The notes below the pieces were generated by a model. It was not told where the DNA came from, searched no databases, and saw nothing but the letters and a program-made list of their open reading frames with translations. The position numbers and the translations under genes are program-made. From NCBI GenBank assembly GCA_003194525.1, contig NBIV01000028.1, positions 372,001 to 436,000 on the forward strand: a stretch of DNA of 64,000 nt, written 5' to 3'. Every line of letters begins with the position of its first letter. The first letter of the stretch is position 1. Shown in pieces: positions 35,446 through 46,374 of this stretch. The stretch is from Gracilariopsis chorda (taxonomy: Eukaryota > Rhodophyta > Florideophyceae > Gracilariales > Gracilariaceae).

Positions 35446-36216
35446 TGTGGTGCAATGCCCCGAGGCGAGACCTGGGACACAAGGGTATTCGACGTCTTCC
35501 TCTCTAGGGTTGCGCAGCGATAAAACCACCTGTGGTGAGCGCACGATGCCGAGTGTAAAGCCGGGAATCACCATCACGACGGGAGTACAGGTGTAAGAAA
35601 TTAAAAAAACCGAGAAGCCGAAAGCCGGGAAATGTGGCAACAAACGGGTTGTGGGTGACGGGCAAAGGCGGCACAGTATCCACACGACTAGATCTGTGGC
35701 GAGCGAGGCAACGGTATTCACCAGTAGTCACCGTACATCGACATCTGTATACGGGGGAAAGCAACAATAACCGCGGTAAGAGCACGTAAAGAAACAAACA
35801 CAATGGTGGTAAGAATGTGCTGAAAACTCGACGGCGTGGGTAACTAGGCCTGCACTAGGTGGCATCTCTGCGGACGGAATAAAACAACCAATAAGAGTCT
35901 TGAGTCAGAGCCGACACTCGCTTGCTGCGGTTATTTCGACCCGGGCGACCGGAGCTCACACACATAAGTAGTGGTGATCGGCGCCCTGACAGTACAGTGA
36001 AATTAACTAGTAATATCTCTAAGGGGGCGTCTAATACTACACAAGTGTGGCACATGCCAGCAATGCTGTGCAATATACCTGCAACCCATATTGGGGCCCT
36101 TCCAACGGGAACTGAATACAGGTGCATTACTCATACTTCACAGTCGTGAGGTGAGCATCGCCAAAGCGGAATAGGAAACCAAATAGTGCTGATACCGCTG
36201 GAAGCGTTGCATTTCA
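35446..36216 (-). repeat. Element A, 5' LTR
   Basis: 771 bases, TG at the left and CA at the right, partner of 16,006-16,773. It is flanked on the outside by CTGCT, the target duplication. Confidence 0.85.
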
Positions 36217-36420
36217 CTGCTTCCTGCCAGATCAATTGCAAATGAGGGGCAACCCAGAAAGTTTCTGTGTTGGCTCTTAGTTGCATTCGATTGCAATCTG
36301 ATGGGCCCGATTGCTGAAATACCACTCATCAGATTGTAATCGTCCACGACTCCTGCAATCGGGAATTGCAATCTTTGGATTGCAATTGATTGCAATCCAA
36401 TCGCTTGAATTCCATTTCTG

Positions 36421-36480
36421 ATACCATTGCCTCGGAATTAAAGGCAAGTCCTCATACGCACACACACAGACATAAATATA
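36421..36480 (+). repeat. Interspersed repeat R, copy 2, right part
   Basis: Starts with the hAT target duplication ATACCATT and continues TGCCTCGGAATTAAAGGCA and a CACACACA tail, parallel to copies 1 and 3. Confidence 0.65.
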
Positions 36481-36520
36481 CGTATATGCGTGTATATATG
36501 TATGTACGTATGTTCATGGA
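36458..36520. repeat. Microsatellite-like CA/TA tract
   Basis: A CACACACA run passes into alternating TA, TG and GTATGTA sequence. Simple sequence, probably the slipped tail of repeat R. Confidence 0.6.
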
Positions 36521-36704
36521 TACACGCTGCTGACAGCGGAAGTGTTAGGAATCCTTAACAGTGTGTGTTTTTCTCCACACGTAACTTTACCCCAACATCT
36601 TATGCATCAATTTCCGGACTATTGTTGTTACTCTCTAAGCCCTTGTCTTTCCTTTGTAAACAGAACAACTTCTCGCCGAGACTTCAGCGTTTTCTGAACC
36701 CCAT

Positions 36705-36926
36705 GAAAGAGGGCACATGTAGCTCCGCTCGTCGAGATATGGCAACCTTTCGAAAAGGCTATAGAACACTATATAGTTACGCCGGATGAGTAAGCCAAAT
36801 GGAAATGCGATTGGGTCTATTAGGGGAATTTAGTCGTCAAATAGATAATTATCATTCTACTTGTAGAAAGTGAATACGGTTGCCTTGGAATTAGAGGCAC
36901 GTGCCCACAAACACGCACACACATGA
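36705..36926 (+). repeat. Interspersed repeat R, copy 3 (empty hAT site)
   Basis: The uninterrupted paralogue of copy 2. Around 36,860-36,890 it reads straight through the position where copy 2 carries the hAT, with ATACGGTT once in place of the two flanking copies. Confidence 0.7.
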
Positions 36927-36959
36927 CAAAGAAATTATCAGCGTTTTCAACTCTGTGGC

Positions 36960-36986
36960 CTATCTCTCTCTATCTCTCTCTTTATA
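36960..36986 (+). repeat. Short CT-rich simple repeat
   Basis: TATCTCTCTC repeated about twice. The surrounding 36,930-37,160 shows no gene. Confidence 0.5.
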
Positions 36987-37160
36987 AGCGCCTATGTATA
37001 ATTCCTACATAGCGCAGCTCGTTTCCGTTCAAAAAAACGTTCTCTCACCAGGTAGACCAAAACTTTCACAGGCCATCGTCTAATAATCTCTGCAATTGAT
37101 AAATCACCACGTTCAAGCAAAGGAGGTACGCACAGAAATGGAAACAATCTGATGTGTGAT

Positions 37161-37245
37161 ACAGCTCAAACTAACGCGCCGGTTCGAAGAGGAAAGGGTA
37201 CGTGATGTTTTCAAGCGGCATTGCAACGTGCAAGGTGCGCGCACC
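37161..37245 (+). repeat. Left edge of duplicated unit 2
   Basis: Matches 9,075-9,159 without gaps, with 8 differences in the first 77 bases. It continues in register at 54,305 on the far side of the Mutator-like element. It marks the tandem junction. Confidence 0.85.
37238..37245 (+). repeat. Mutator-like target site duplication, left
   Basis: CGCGCACC, repeated at 54,305-54,312 directly after the element. The unoccupied version is at 9,152-9,159. Confidence 0.85.
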
Positions 37246-37510
37246 GGCACGAGCTGAATCTACACGGTGTATTTTGAGTAAAGACATACCCGATCACAGT
37301 GCAGAGTACGGATTGGCGCAGAGAGTGCCGCATCGGAGAGTACGGTATTCTAAGGTCATATATGAGCATATGCATCGAACCAGTCACAGGGCGGAGCTCA
37401 GATTCATGTCCTGTGGATGCCACCAGTACCCAACAATGACGTGCCAAATCATTCTTTTCATAGTCCCAACCAATCAAGCCACAGTCCAAAAAGAGCGCGT
37501 TTTCTCGTCG
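37246..37510 (+). repeat. MULE terminal inverted repeat, left
   Basis: About 265 bases whose reverse complement is 54,041-54,304, at about 92% identity by eye. Confidence 0.88.
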
Positions 37511-37548
37511 TTTCAAACTCAAAACTTGCCTTCGGCTTGGCAGTACAA

Positions 37549-37831
37549 CCTTCCGTCTGGTACAAATCTTCTGCCGCCACAACCGTAAGTATTGCGTCGG
37601 GCATAACCATCTTTTACGCAGCACAGCCTTCCGTCTGCTACAAATCTGTACAAATCTGCTGCTGCCACAACCGTAACTATTGCGCAGGGATAACCATCTT
37701 TTTCGCGTCAGAACCTTTCGTCTGCTACAAATCTGTACAAATCTTCTGCAGCCACAACCGTAACTATCGCGCTGGCATAACAATCTTCTACGCAGCACAA
37801 CCTTCCGTCTGCTACAAATATTCTGCTGCCA
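37549..37831 (+). repeat. Tandem repeat of about 87 bp inside the MULE
   Basis: Units begin with CCTTCCGTCTGCTACAAAT near 37,549, 37,627, 37,714 and 37,801 (spacings 78, 87, 87), each containing a CCACAACCGTAA block. It lies just inside the left TIR. Subterminal tandem repeats may be transposase-binding sites or slippage products. Confidence 0.75.
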
Positions 37832-37842
37832 TGATTGTCGGT

Positions 37843-38790
37843 TTACTGACTATTTATGATAGCAAGACCCTTGTAAATTGCTTCGTTAACCATCTCCCCC
37901 CGCTGCGACGTCGTTAGATTTTCAAATTCCATAGATGATTGAATCGAAAGCAAAGTTTGCGATCGTATGGTGTTTGGCTGATTAATTTTTGCCGATCGTG
38001 TTTTCTTCTTTTTCTCTGATTTTATACACCCTCGCTTCCCCTTTTGGCTACGATTATATCCCCGGTTTGGGTTTTCCACTAGTGGTAAACTGGATGCAGT
38101 ATTTTCTCCATGTTCTGGGATAAGATTTCGCACTGAAATGTATGTTTCGAGAGTGTTCTCGCATGGGGGTAACGGGAAATGGCCTTTAGACAGTGAATTG
38201 ATGGCGTGCTCGAAGATGTTTTTTAAGCTGCGAACTGCTGCAGGTCCTATGCCGGCAGCCAATCGATGCATTCTGTCGAACATTGCCTTTCCGTCCGACC
38301 ATGAAAGGTATGATTCAACCTCTTCGTGTACTTCCCTACTTATATCTAACTCTCGATCTTTGTTGGGCTCTATAGCGTCCTGAAGAATGTTCTTTTGCAG
38401 GCTGGCCTTACTTTTCTGATGGTGGTCTCCACTTGTGCGCCTTAGGTCAGAGAGATAGATCGTTGTACTCTCGTCTGCATTGTGCTTCCAATTATTATCA
38501 AAGAGAAGCTCAATTTGGACTCGCGATCCCAATACTCTGCTTAAACCGTTGTTCTGAAGCTGTATCTCGGGATACGTTACAGCAAACCGGACAATATGAC
38601 GACAGAGAAAGCCTGCCACTGCGTGCTGACGGCAAGTGCATGCTGCAAGTAGATGTTGCAGTGGAGACCTGGAGGATGAATGGGCATGAAGAGCCATATA
38701 AACCTCATAGACCTGTCTCGGCTGTTCTGTATCGTTGGAAATCTTGGATTCCCCAAGCCATTGCAACTTTAAGACTACAACTTCTTCCAA
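37843..38790 (-). pseudogene. MULE transposase, C-terminal part with SWIM zinc finger
   Basis: A 315-residue open segment. The SWIM zinc finger pattern C-x-C-x9-C-x-H is at residues 51-65 (C-T-C-R-Q-H ... F-L-C-R-H), standard near the C-terminus of Mutator-type transposases. A Lys-rich stretch near residues 245-265 could be a nuclear localisation signal. Its N-terminal partner is beyond element C at 49,868-52,221. Upstream frames between 38,790 and 38,926 are not continuous with this one, so at least one frameshift is present. Confidence 0.8.
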
Positions 38791-38921
38791 AAGTTCTTCA
38801 TCTCTAACCCTTACATCCGGCCACCTTCTCGGGAGACGGATTCGACTTTTGCATCGAGGACGACGTACTGCTTACTGAGCGTTACACTCAGATCCACAAA
38901 CTTCTGCAGACAGTAAGACGT

Positions 38922-38926
38922 ATAAT
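38922..38926 (+). repeat. Target site duplication of element C, left
   Basis: ATAAT, exactly repeated at 49,820-49,824. Confidence 0.9.
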
Positions 38927-39534
38927 TGTGGGGAAGCGTAGTGCTTAAATGAAAGGTGCCAACCGGTCGGCCGAGGCTTCAGCGGTTGGTGGGTGTAGTT
39001 TCCTAGGAAGCCCGGACGGAGAATGGGCTCAAGGATCCGAAGCGGTCGGTCAGGAGACGTCGGGCGAGGGCGGTGGAACCGGACGGACAACTGCGCCAGG
39101 CGTGGTCAGTGTGCACGCGTTGGGTGTTGGCGGTCGTGTACCACTAGTGGTGACCGGTCGGACTAGCTGCGCTACCTAGTGCGCCGTCTGTATCGCGAAC
39201 TAGAAGTAGGTGCTCGTAGACTTGGTCAAGAAACTTCTGGCTTTACTCGAAAAGGGGTAGTGACCGTAGTGGTACCTATATACTAGCCCAGGCCCTAGTG
39301 GCTCACCTCGAGGGCACTGTAATGGGCCTCGAGGTGCAGGCCCGTCGGCCGCACATGGGTCACTAATACTACCCTAGCTAGAAATAATAAAAATTAGTGT
39401 ACCGCATGGAAAATCTCGGTACGCGTTCTGATCATGTGCATAAGCACGCACGTGTACAACCTGTCCGATTCCCGGTCCGTCATCCGCTCGGTTACTCGCA
39501 TTCCCCACCTTACCCGCACGTCCGCTATTCCACA
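38927..39534 (-). repeat. Element C, 3' LTR
   Basis: 608 bases, TGTGGGG at the left and TTCCACA at the right. Confidence 0.93.
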
Positions 39535-40200
39535 TACCTCCCTTCTTAGGTCGCGCCACGTCCTCGTGGCGCGCCCATGTCCGGTCGGTCGCGATGGCGG
39601 AGGTAAGTGCAATTCGGTCAGATGGTACGCCTTCGTCGACCGTTCGGTTGAATGCCGAAATCCATTGGCGAGTGGAGCGCCATCAGACCGAATAGCGGGA
39701 CGCCCCTCCCTTTCCATCAAGCGGTTCGCGCCGCCTTCTCCCAATAGCGGAATGCACCGCACACTTCAGGGGGTAGCATCGCCGTGTAGGAATAGCACAG
39801 CATGCCCAGGCGCCGAGCCACGCGCGATAGGCGCGGGCGTACCGAAGTGGCCTGCCCAGGTCGGGGGGAGAATATGTCAGTTTCTCCCGAACGGTCTTGG
39901 TCTTGAGGCCTTTGGCCGGTTGCGAGGTGGGCGAAGATCGGAGAGCGGTCGGGTTCCAGGGCGGGCGTCGTGTTCCCGTCGGTATGAGCCATTACCTTCC
40001 AAGCGGTTGCGACGGCGCAGTGTTCCGACAGTCCCAACGTCCACTTACTGCCCGGCGTGGACAGAGGTACCGGGGGTACGTGGCGGCTGGAGGGGGACGG
40101 TGTATACCGTAGCCAAGGGGGCGTCCTGGTACACGTCCTATGAGGGTCGCGAGGTGGCATGGGCGGGGCTGCATTAACCCGGTTATTGTCCGTACGGGCG

Positions 40201-40208
40201 TTTATAAC
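40201..40208 (+). promoter_or_regulatory. TATA-like sequence ahead of the antisense frame of element C
   Basis: TTTATAAC about 125 bases before the ATG at 40,333, a spacing similar to the TATA boxes of the one-helix genes in this window (113-120). Confidence 0.4.
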
Positions 40209-40332
40209 CGCGCCGTGGCGGTCGTTGCCTGGGTATGCATTCGCTCGCCGTCCGTTCGGGTATCCTTCTTCCTTCCTTTTGGTGAGTTCCTCCCTAGCGC
40301 CTCGCCAGCTTCTCCCGCTACTTATACCCGCC

Positions 40333-42468
40333 ATGGTTCCTTCCCCAGTCACCACCAACTCCGAACCAACAGCGTGCGCACCTCCCCTTGCCCTGCCATC
40401 AGCCATGCCTCCCCCTACTGATCCTTATGCCCGTGCGGCTGGTCCGTCTTCGGGTAATATGCCCGTTGTTGCGCGCACGCTTCCTCTTCCCGGTCAGCAT
40501 CTCGACCATCGGGCTCAGCGCGATTACCGTCCAAATCGTCAGGACCGCGAGCCTCCGCTGTCCGTGCTGGAGTATCAGCGCCTCGCGACGCAATATCTCG
40601 ACGCTGTTCGGTTTGGTCGGATTCCATCCGTCCGGACCGATGCGGAGCTAAGCGTTCGTAATCCGAAGCGGACTGACGAAGAAGCTTGGAGGGCTCGTTG
40701 GGCCCATCTGCCAATCCCGCGCGGTGTTTACCCTGCTCGGACTTTCGGGCGATGCGATATGCCGTTTGTCGGTTGCCCGGAGGAAGTGGACTATCAGTCG
40801 CGTCTTTAGCGTCTGTTGAAGCGGATGCAGGATGACCCCTACTTTCCGGCGTCCGGGTGCCCCAACCTGTTGGAGCTCATTATGTTTGAGTCCCCTTTTG
40901 ACGAACTGTACTGGCTGCGTCGCTCCCTCTGGGGTGACAACGCTGCGACGGAAGCCCGTATTCGGTCATCGCTGGGGTACTTCTACTGCTGGCACAATGT
41001 CGAGTTCCATGACCTGGCACCTAGCGACCGAATCGGTGTGTACATGCCTATCCCGCCGGGCTGGAAGGACTACGATGTAAGTCGCAACCTGTCGGTCCCG
41101 ACTCCTCCGATATTGGTGTATCACACCACCGAGGTGTTGAATTCTGGACCGTTTTCGGATCGCGTCTTCCAGATAGTATACGCGGAGTGGGCGCTGTTCT
41201 CTTTCATGGCCTTCCTTCAGACTGCGATTAACGGCGTGTCCGTATACACCCGTGACCGGGATGCTCGGTTATACGAGATGGATGAAGGCCCACATTATGG
41301 CCGTCTGCTACCACTGCCGCTCGGCCTTGTGGACTTGATCCGCAGCATGGGGTTACAGAACATCCTGCGTGGCTCTCGGATCCCTACGGCCGGTGCGGAG
41401 CGTGCGTTGCGTCTGTCGGTGGAAACCGACTGGTCCAGTACCCCGGGCTTACTGTGGTATGACTTCTTCACTGAGGAGTTCCCCACCATGCCCGCGAGCG
41501 GGAACAGTGGGCCCATTTCCCGGCAGGAGCTTCCGGCCGGTCGTCGCCCCGAGTGGAAGGAGGTTACCGTCAGCAACTACTTCCCGAGCGGTTATCTGGA
41601 GTCGGACTTCCGTGCTGCCCCCAAGCCGATTTCACGCGGCCCGGTGGCCATTGGCCAGGCACCTCCTCCGACATCGGTTCCTGTTGCTCCGCTGGGTTCC
41701 ACCGGCTTCCGTTCGGTTCCTTATCCGACGACACCGTCCGTGCCCGCTCCAATCCGTCAGCGGGTGGAGAGGAGCTCGCAGACCGATGAGCCGTGGCTCA
41801 TGCCCGCCATTGAAGAGGCTTTCGATGCCCTATGCACTGTGTGCGAGAGCTTCGGGGAGAGTAAGCCCAAATCGGTTGAAGCTGCTCTCCTGTCTGCCCG
41901 TACTTGGATTCGTCGCGTTCACACCGGCGGTCAGATGATGAGGCGGACTGCTGAGGAGCAGATGCGTCTCCTGGAGAGTATCCGCGTCCACTCGGTTCGG
42001 TCGTTGGAACTGTATGGTCACCTCCTTATGGAAGCTGAAGCCTACGATCCCGAAATGGCCTCGAACAATCCGGCCACGTTGGCCGTTGCTGTTGCCCTTG
42101 CCCGTCCGGAGGGTACTGCGGGTCCTCCTACGGGAGAGGCTCCCACGTTGGACGATTTGACCTTGCGGATGGAGGGTGAGCGTATCGCTTCCCAGGCCAT
42201 CACGGACCTATATAAGGAGTCCCATGGCGGTCGGGGGGCTCTATCCGCTGTCGCGCCCGCGGTGGTGAACGAAGTGGTTGACCTTTATGAGGATGAGCCG
42301 ATGCCTCAGGCGCCAGCGTCTGGTCCTCCCAGCGGTCCGCCGAGCGTCGTCGTTTCCGAGCCCGCCACGGTTTGGTCTGCCTCGTCGAGGGAGGGGAGCT
42401 TGCCTCCGATCCCGAAGCGGTCTGCCCGTGCCCAGACTCCTGGTCGTGGCCGTGGTCGCGGTCGTTAG
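40333..42468 (+). other. Element C: antisense-oriented accessory frame
   Basis: Plus-strand coding-like region of about 2.1 kb opposite to gag-pol, between pol and the 3' LTR. The ATG lies in a strong context (CCGCCATGG). The N-terminal 80 residues are Pro/Ser/Ala-rich. The middle shares blocks with element B (Q-Y-L-D-A-V-R-F, G-Y-F-Y-C-W-H-N-V-E-F-H-D, Y-H-T-T-E, G-L-Q-N-I-L-R-G). The C-terminus is a G-R-G-R-G-R-G-R tail that could bind nucleic acid. AATAAA follows 27 bases after the stop. It has about one break. No known domain is recognised; antisense frames at this place occur in some plant gypsy elements (Retand, Ogre), but relatedness cannot be judged here. Confidence 0.7.
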
Positions 42469-42494
42469 GGTTCCTTGCGGTCTTACTTCATCTC

Positions 42495-42500
42495 AATAAA
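42495..42500 (+). terminator. Polyadenylation-like signal after the antisense frame
   Basis: AATAAA followed by GTGTGTG, a canonical signal plus GT-rich element, 27 bases after the stop of the plus-strand frame. Confidence 0.5.
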
Positions 42501-42792
42501 GTGTGTGCTTGGTTGTGTGTTCTTCTTTCTAGGCTTCTCCTTATCTGTTATTACCCCCCCCTCCCCTCGTAGGTTGAGATACTCCGTATCGGGTGATGAG
42601 GTTTGGGAGGCGGATGAGGAGGTCGCCGTGTTGAGGTCATTCGCTGGTGGCGGAAAGACCGGCCAATCATATTACGAAAATTTTGGCTGGCGGCGGAATG
42701 CCAGCCTTGGTTGTCCGCAAATAACGGTGCACGGTTGGCATCGAAAATATTAGCCAATAGCGTGCAGGGGTTGTGACGGTTCGCGTGATCAG

Positions 42793-45700
42793 TCACGGGG
42801 TTGGTGTGCGAGGTGCAGGTTGTCGGCGTGAACGGCGGCGACGACGCCAGTAACGTGCAACGAAGTGTTGTGGGATATTACCGGCGGGCTCGAGCGTATC
42901 ATCCTCGGGTGGGTACTCGAACCACCGAACTCGGTACCTCATCCCGTTTGTGGTTTCCTCATGTCCGACTATTCGGTCTACGACCGCTTCACGTGGTCGT
43001 TCGTCGGACGGGGTCGAAGGGGAGACCGTTTGGTGGGCGTAGGGGCCCGTTGGGTCTGTGTCCGGCGCGGCTGTCGTCTGGGGTAGCGCCGATCGGGAGG
43101 AATCCGTGCGGGTGGTGCGCCGTGGCGCCCGAGTGATACGGTCGATGCTGACGCGGTTTTCAACGCCGTCTTCGTCGATGACGACGGTATCCTCCGTGGC
43201 GGTTACGACGCGGAACGGTACCGTCGTTTTCGGAAGCAATTTCCGGTAGTTGCGGTTGTATTCGTCGACGTCGGCCTGTGGGGCTGTCGGCATCCATTCC
43301 GGTCGGTCCACGTAAACCTCGTCGCCTGGCTTGAACCGGGGGAGAGTCCGTACGGATCTGTCAAAGTCCAGCTTATACTGGCGCTGGGCCTGAGTCGTCC
43401 GTATCCGTGCGGATGCTAAAGCGTCCCGAAGGCGGGCCAGGATGTATCGCTTCACCTGCGCGGGTGATGCAGTGTCCGGACCGTCATCGGGGACCGTCGT
43501 GGGTGACGTCTCGACCTGTACGCCGGGCGGATGCCGCGTTAGCACGAGATCAAACGGGGTGGTACCCGTAGTGCGGTGGACCTGCATATTGTATGCATAG
43601 GTCAGCGGCTGCACGTACTCGTGCCATGCGGTCTGGTGCTCGGCCACGTAGTGGCGGAGGCGCTCCACGAGGGTCTTGTTAAACCGTTCGGCCTGCCCAT
43701 TAGTTTGGGGGTGATAGGCCGTAGCGGTTATATGTTTGACGCCAAGCATACTGCACACCGCTTCGAAGAACTTCGAGACGAATTGGGTTCCGTTATTGGT
43801 TAGTACATATAGCGGGATCCCGTACGGGTAGACCCAGTTCTCCAGGAAAGCCTGGGCTACGGCAGACGCCGTAGTTGACTTCAATGGGATCGCGCGGCAG
43901 AACTTAGTGAACCGATCGGTTATTACCAAGACATATTGGTGACCCTTGGCGTACTTCGTAAATGGGCCGAGAATGTCCATCGCGACGAATTCCAGTGGAC
44001 CTGCAGCTGGGGAAAGCTTCAGGAGCTTATGATGTCGCTCGCGACTCCCTCGAGTGGAGACGCATGTGCGACAATCCCGTACGGTTTGGAAAATGTCGTT
44101 GGCCATCCCGGGCCAATAGTAGTGCCGCCGGAGGGTGTTATACATCTTTGTAGCACCCGGATGACCGGCATACCTGGGGTAATGGGACAAGTACAGAAGT
44201 CTCGCTTGCAGATTCTCCGGTACGTACCATTGGAGGGCCCCATCGAGCGGTGCCTTCCTTACCAATATCCCGTTTCGGTTCACGTCAAAGAGACTTTTCC
44301 CGTCTCCTACTTTCTCCCGTGCCGACAGGCAGAGGGGGTCCTTCGCCTGCTCCTGCAGGAACTCTTCCACCGATATCGGACTGACGTCCTCCATTTCGGT
44401 GTTCACCTCGAGCACCGTGGGTAGCCCCAGTCCAACTGGTCCTTCCCACGGCCAATCAACCATGACGGTCTCTTCTATACCGTCATAACAAACCGTGGTC
44501 ACTGTTGGCGTTTCTTCCGCTTCGGGCTCGCTTCCGAGTAACAGACACGGGACCTCGTCCTCCAGTGCTTCTGTATCCTCACCGTCCGTACGGATCCTGG
44601 AAAGGGCGTCGGCTGCTTGGTGTTTTACTCCCGGGCGGTGTACGAAGTCAAAGTCGTACTCCATGAGGCGGAGTCTCCACCTCGCTAACCGTCCGGACGC
44701 ATCGGCTAAATTGAGGATCCACCTCAATGAGTGATGGTCCGTTCGGAGAGTGAAACGCGTGCCTTCCAGGTACGGTCGCAGATGCAAGATGGCCCAGACT
44801 ACGGCCAAGCATTCCCGTTCGGTTGTTGAGTATTTCCGTTCGGTTTTGCTTAATGACCGACTCCAGTAACCGATCGGTCGCAGATCACCTTCAGGTTGCT
44901 CCTGGAGGAGACAGCATCCGACCTGGATGTTACAAGCGTCTGTGTCCAGGACGTACTTGTATCCATTTCGGGGGAGGGCCAGGATTGGCGGGCGTATGAG
45001 ACGTTGGCGCAGATCGTCAAACGCCTCATATTCCGCATCGGTCAGTGTCTCAAACTCGAAGGGCTGGTCTTTCTCCAGTTTCCGGTTGAGCGGGCTGGCG
45101 ATGCGAGCAAATCCCTCTACAAAGCGACGGAACACGTTGCATAGGCCAAGGAACGAGCGGAGTTCCGTCTGGTTGGTAGGGGGTTTCGCCTGCTGCAAAG
45201 TGTCGCAAGCTTTGCCAGACACTTGTAGCCTGCCTGGACGGATCACATGGCCGAGATAGTCGACCGCCTGATGGAAGAAGAAGCACTTCTCCAGGCGTAG
45301 AGTGATGCCAGCCGAACGAAGGAGTTCCAGTACGGTCTGTACATGCCCAAAATGCTCTTGGACCGATCGGGAGTATATTATGACATCGTCTAGATATACT
45401 AGCGCGAATTGCCACTTGACCCGTGAGAGGATGATGTCCAGCGCCCTCTGGAACGTAGCAGGTGCGTTTTTGAGACCGAACGGCATTCGAACATAACGGA
45501 ACAATCCCATGTGGGAGGTGAATGTCGTTTTATCCCGATCGGACTCATCTACCTCGCACTGCCAATATCCGCTATTGGCATCTAGCGTGGTAAACACCAC
45601 TGCATCGCCCAGTGAGTCAATGCACTCATCCATTCTGGGTATCGGATAAGTATCCCGTACGGTCATTGCGTTGAGGCGACGGTAGTCTACGCAAAAGCGT

Positions 45701-46020
45701 AGAGTGCCGTCCTTCTTTGGTGCAAATACGACCGGACTGGCCCATTCTGCGGACGACGGTTCTATCACACCCGCACGGAGTTGCTTCGTGACCTCTTCCC
45801 TTTCCAGGTCACGTCTCTTCTGTCCCGCTCGGTAAAGCATCTGGAAGATTGGCTTAGAGTCATCTTCCAGATGGATGCGGTGTTTGGCAATTGAGATTGC
45901 TCCCAAGTGTCCATCCCACATATCCGAGAATGGTTGCAGAAAGTCGGTGATTCGTTCCCGTTCGGACTCATATTCATCGCCGATGCGGACTTTCTGCTTC
46001 CATCCGTCCTGGTCCACCAC
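42793..46020 (-). other. Element C: pol region (RT, RNase H, integrase, chromodomain)
   Basis: A long open frame of 1,075 codons. In order it has a reverse transcriptase with R-M-P-F-G-L-K-N-A and Y-L-D-D, an RNase H with R-T-D-H-H-S-L-R-W, an integrase HHCC segment (H-Y-P-R-Y-A-G-H ... C-R-T-C), an integrase core with L-T-N-N-G-T-Q-F and T-N-G-Q-A-E-R-F-N, and a C-terminal chromodomain (D-R-I-V-G-H ... Y-R-V-R-W-F-E-Y ... N-I-P). Chromodomains on integrase define chromoviruses and are thought to steer insertion to heterochromatin. Confidence 0.92.
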
Positions 46021-46374
46021 TTCGGTCTGTAGTTCCTGTCCGTTCTGGTTGTCGTTTTGGGGTGTTGGGGCCCCCTCCTTAGATTCGTCGTCCCCACGAA
46101 TGGAGACGGTGAAATTAAGGCAACCGGTGCGGGCATGGCAAGACCGACTATGGTGTTCTTGGCCAGATGTATCGGGCTGTTCCCAAAGTTGGAAACTAGG
46201 ACCCGGAAGGACCGTTTCGGGATAAGTTCCATGACGCCGTTGGCCATGAGCATGAGGCGCTTCTTTACCGTCTTTGGGTTCAGTTGGAGGAACGAAAGTC
46301 CTCCAACGTCAGCGGTAACCTGCACCTCCGCTTGGGTCATTGGCGGTATATTAACCGCTCGGGCGACACGAATC

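Larger units (their letters stand above)
16006..36216 (-). mobile_element. Ty3/gypsy LTR element A (fossil), split by element B
   Basis: An LTR element read on the minus strand: 5' LTR at 35,446-36,216, primer site, gag-like, protease, reverse transcriptase, RNase H and integrase regions in Ty3/gypsy order down to about 28,967, then a 3' part at 16,774-17,712 and the 3' LTR. It sits inside the hAT with a 5-bp target duplication. The two LTRs differ at roughly 10-15% of positions by eye, so it is old. It is broken, with many breaks across its coding parts, and is further split by element B. Its gag region has a canonical CCHC zinc knuckle (33,389-33,430). Confidence 0.88.
13698..36420 (-). mobile_element. 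hAT-superfamily DNA transposon split by gypsy element A
   Basis: Ends are CAGGGATGG... on the left and, read inward on the other strand, CAGAAATGG... on the right, with an 8-bp target site duplication. Without element A (16,006-36,216) and its 5-bp duplication it is about 2.5 kb. Both ends carry clusters of the palindrome GATTGCAATC (about 13,736-13,860 and 36,230-36,410), typical of the subterminal repeats to which hAT transposases bind. The transposase lies on the minus strand and is decayed. The empty form of the target is visible in repeat R copy 3 near 36,875, where the same flanks run on uninterrupted. Confidence 0.88.

Noticed and set aside
37417-37917. 166-codon plus-strand frame across the 87-bp tandem repeat
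   Set aside because: The repeated residues simply translate the tandem DNA repeat, and the frame overlaps the end of the transposase relic on the other strand.
39434-40177. 247-codon plus-strand frame crossing the edge of the 3' LTR of element C
   Set aside because: It straddles the LTR boundary and shares no blocks with element B; the supported frame starts at 40,333.
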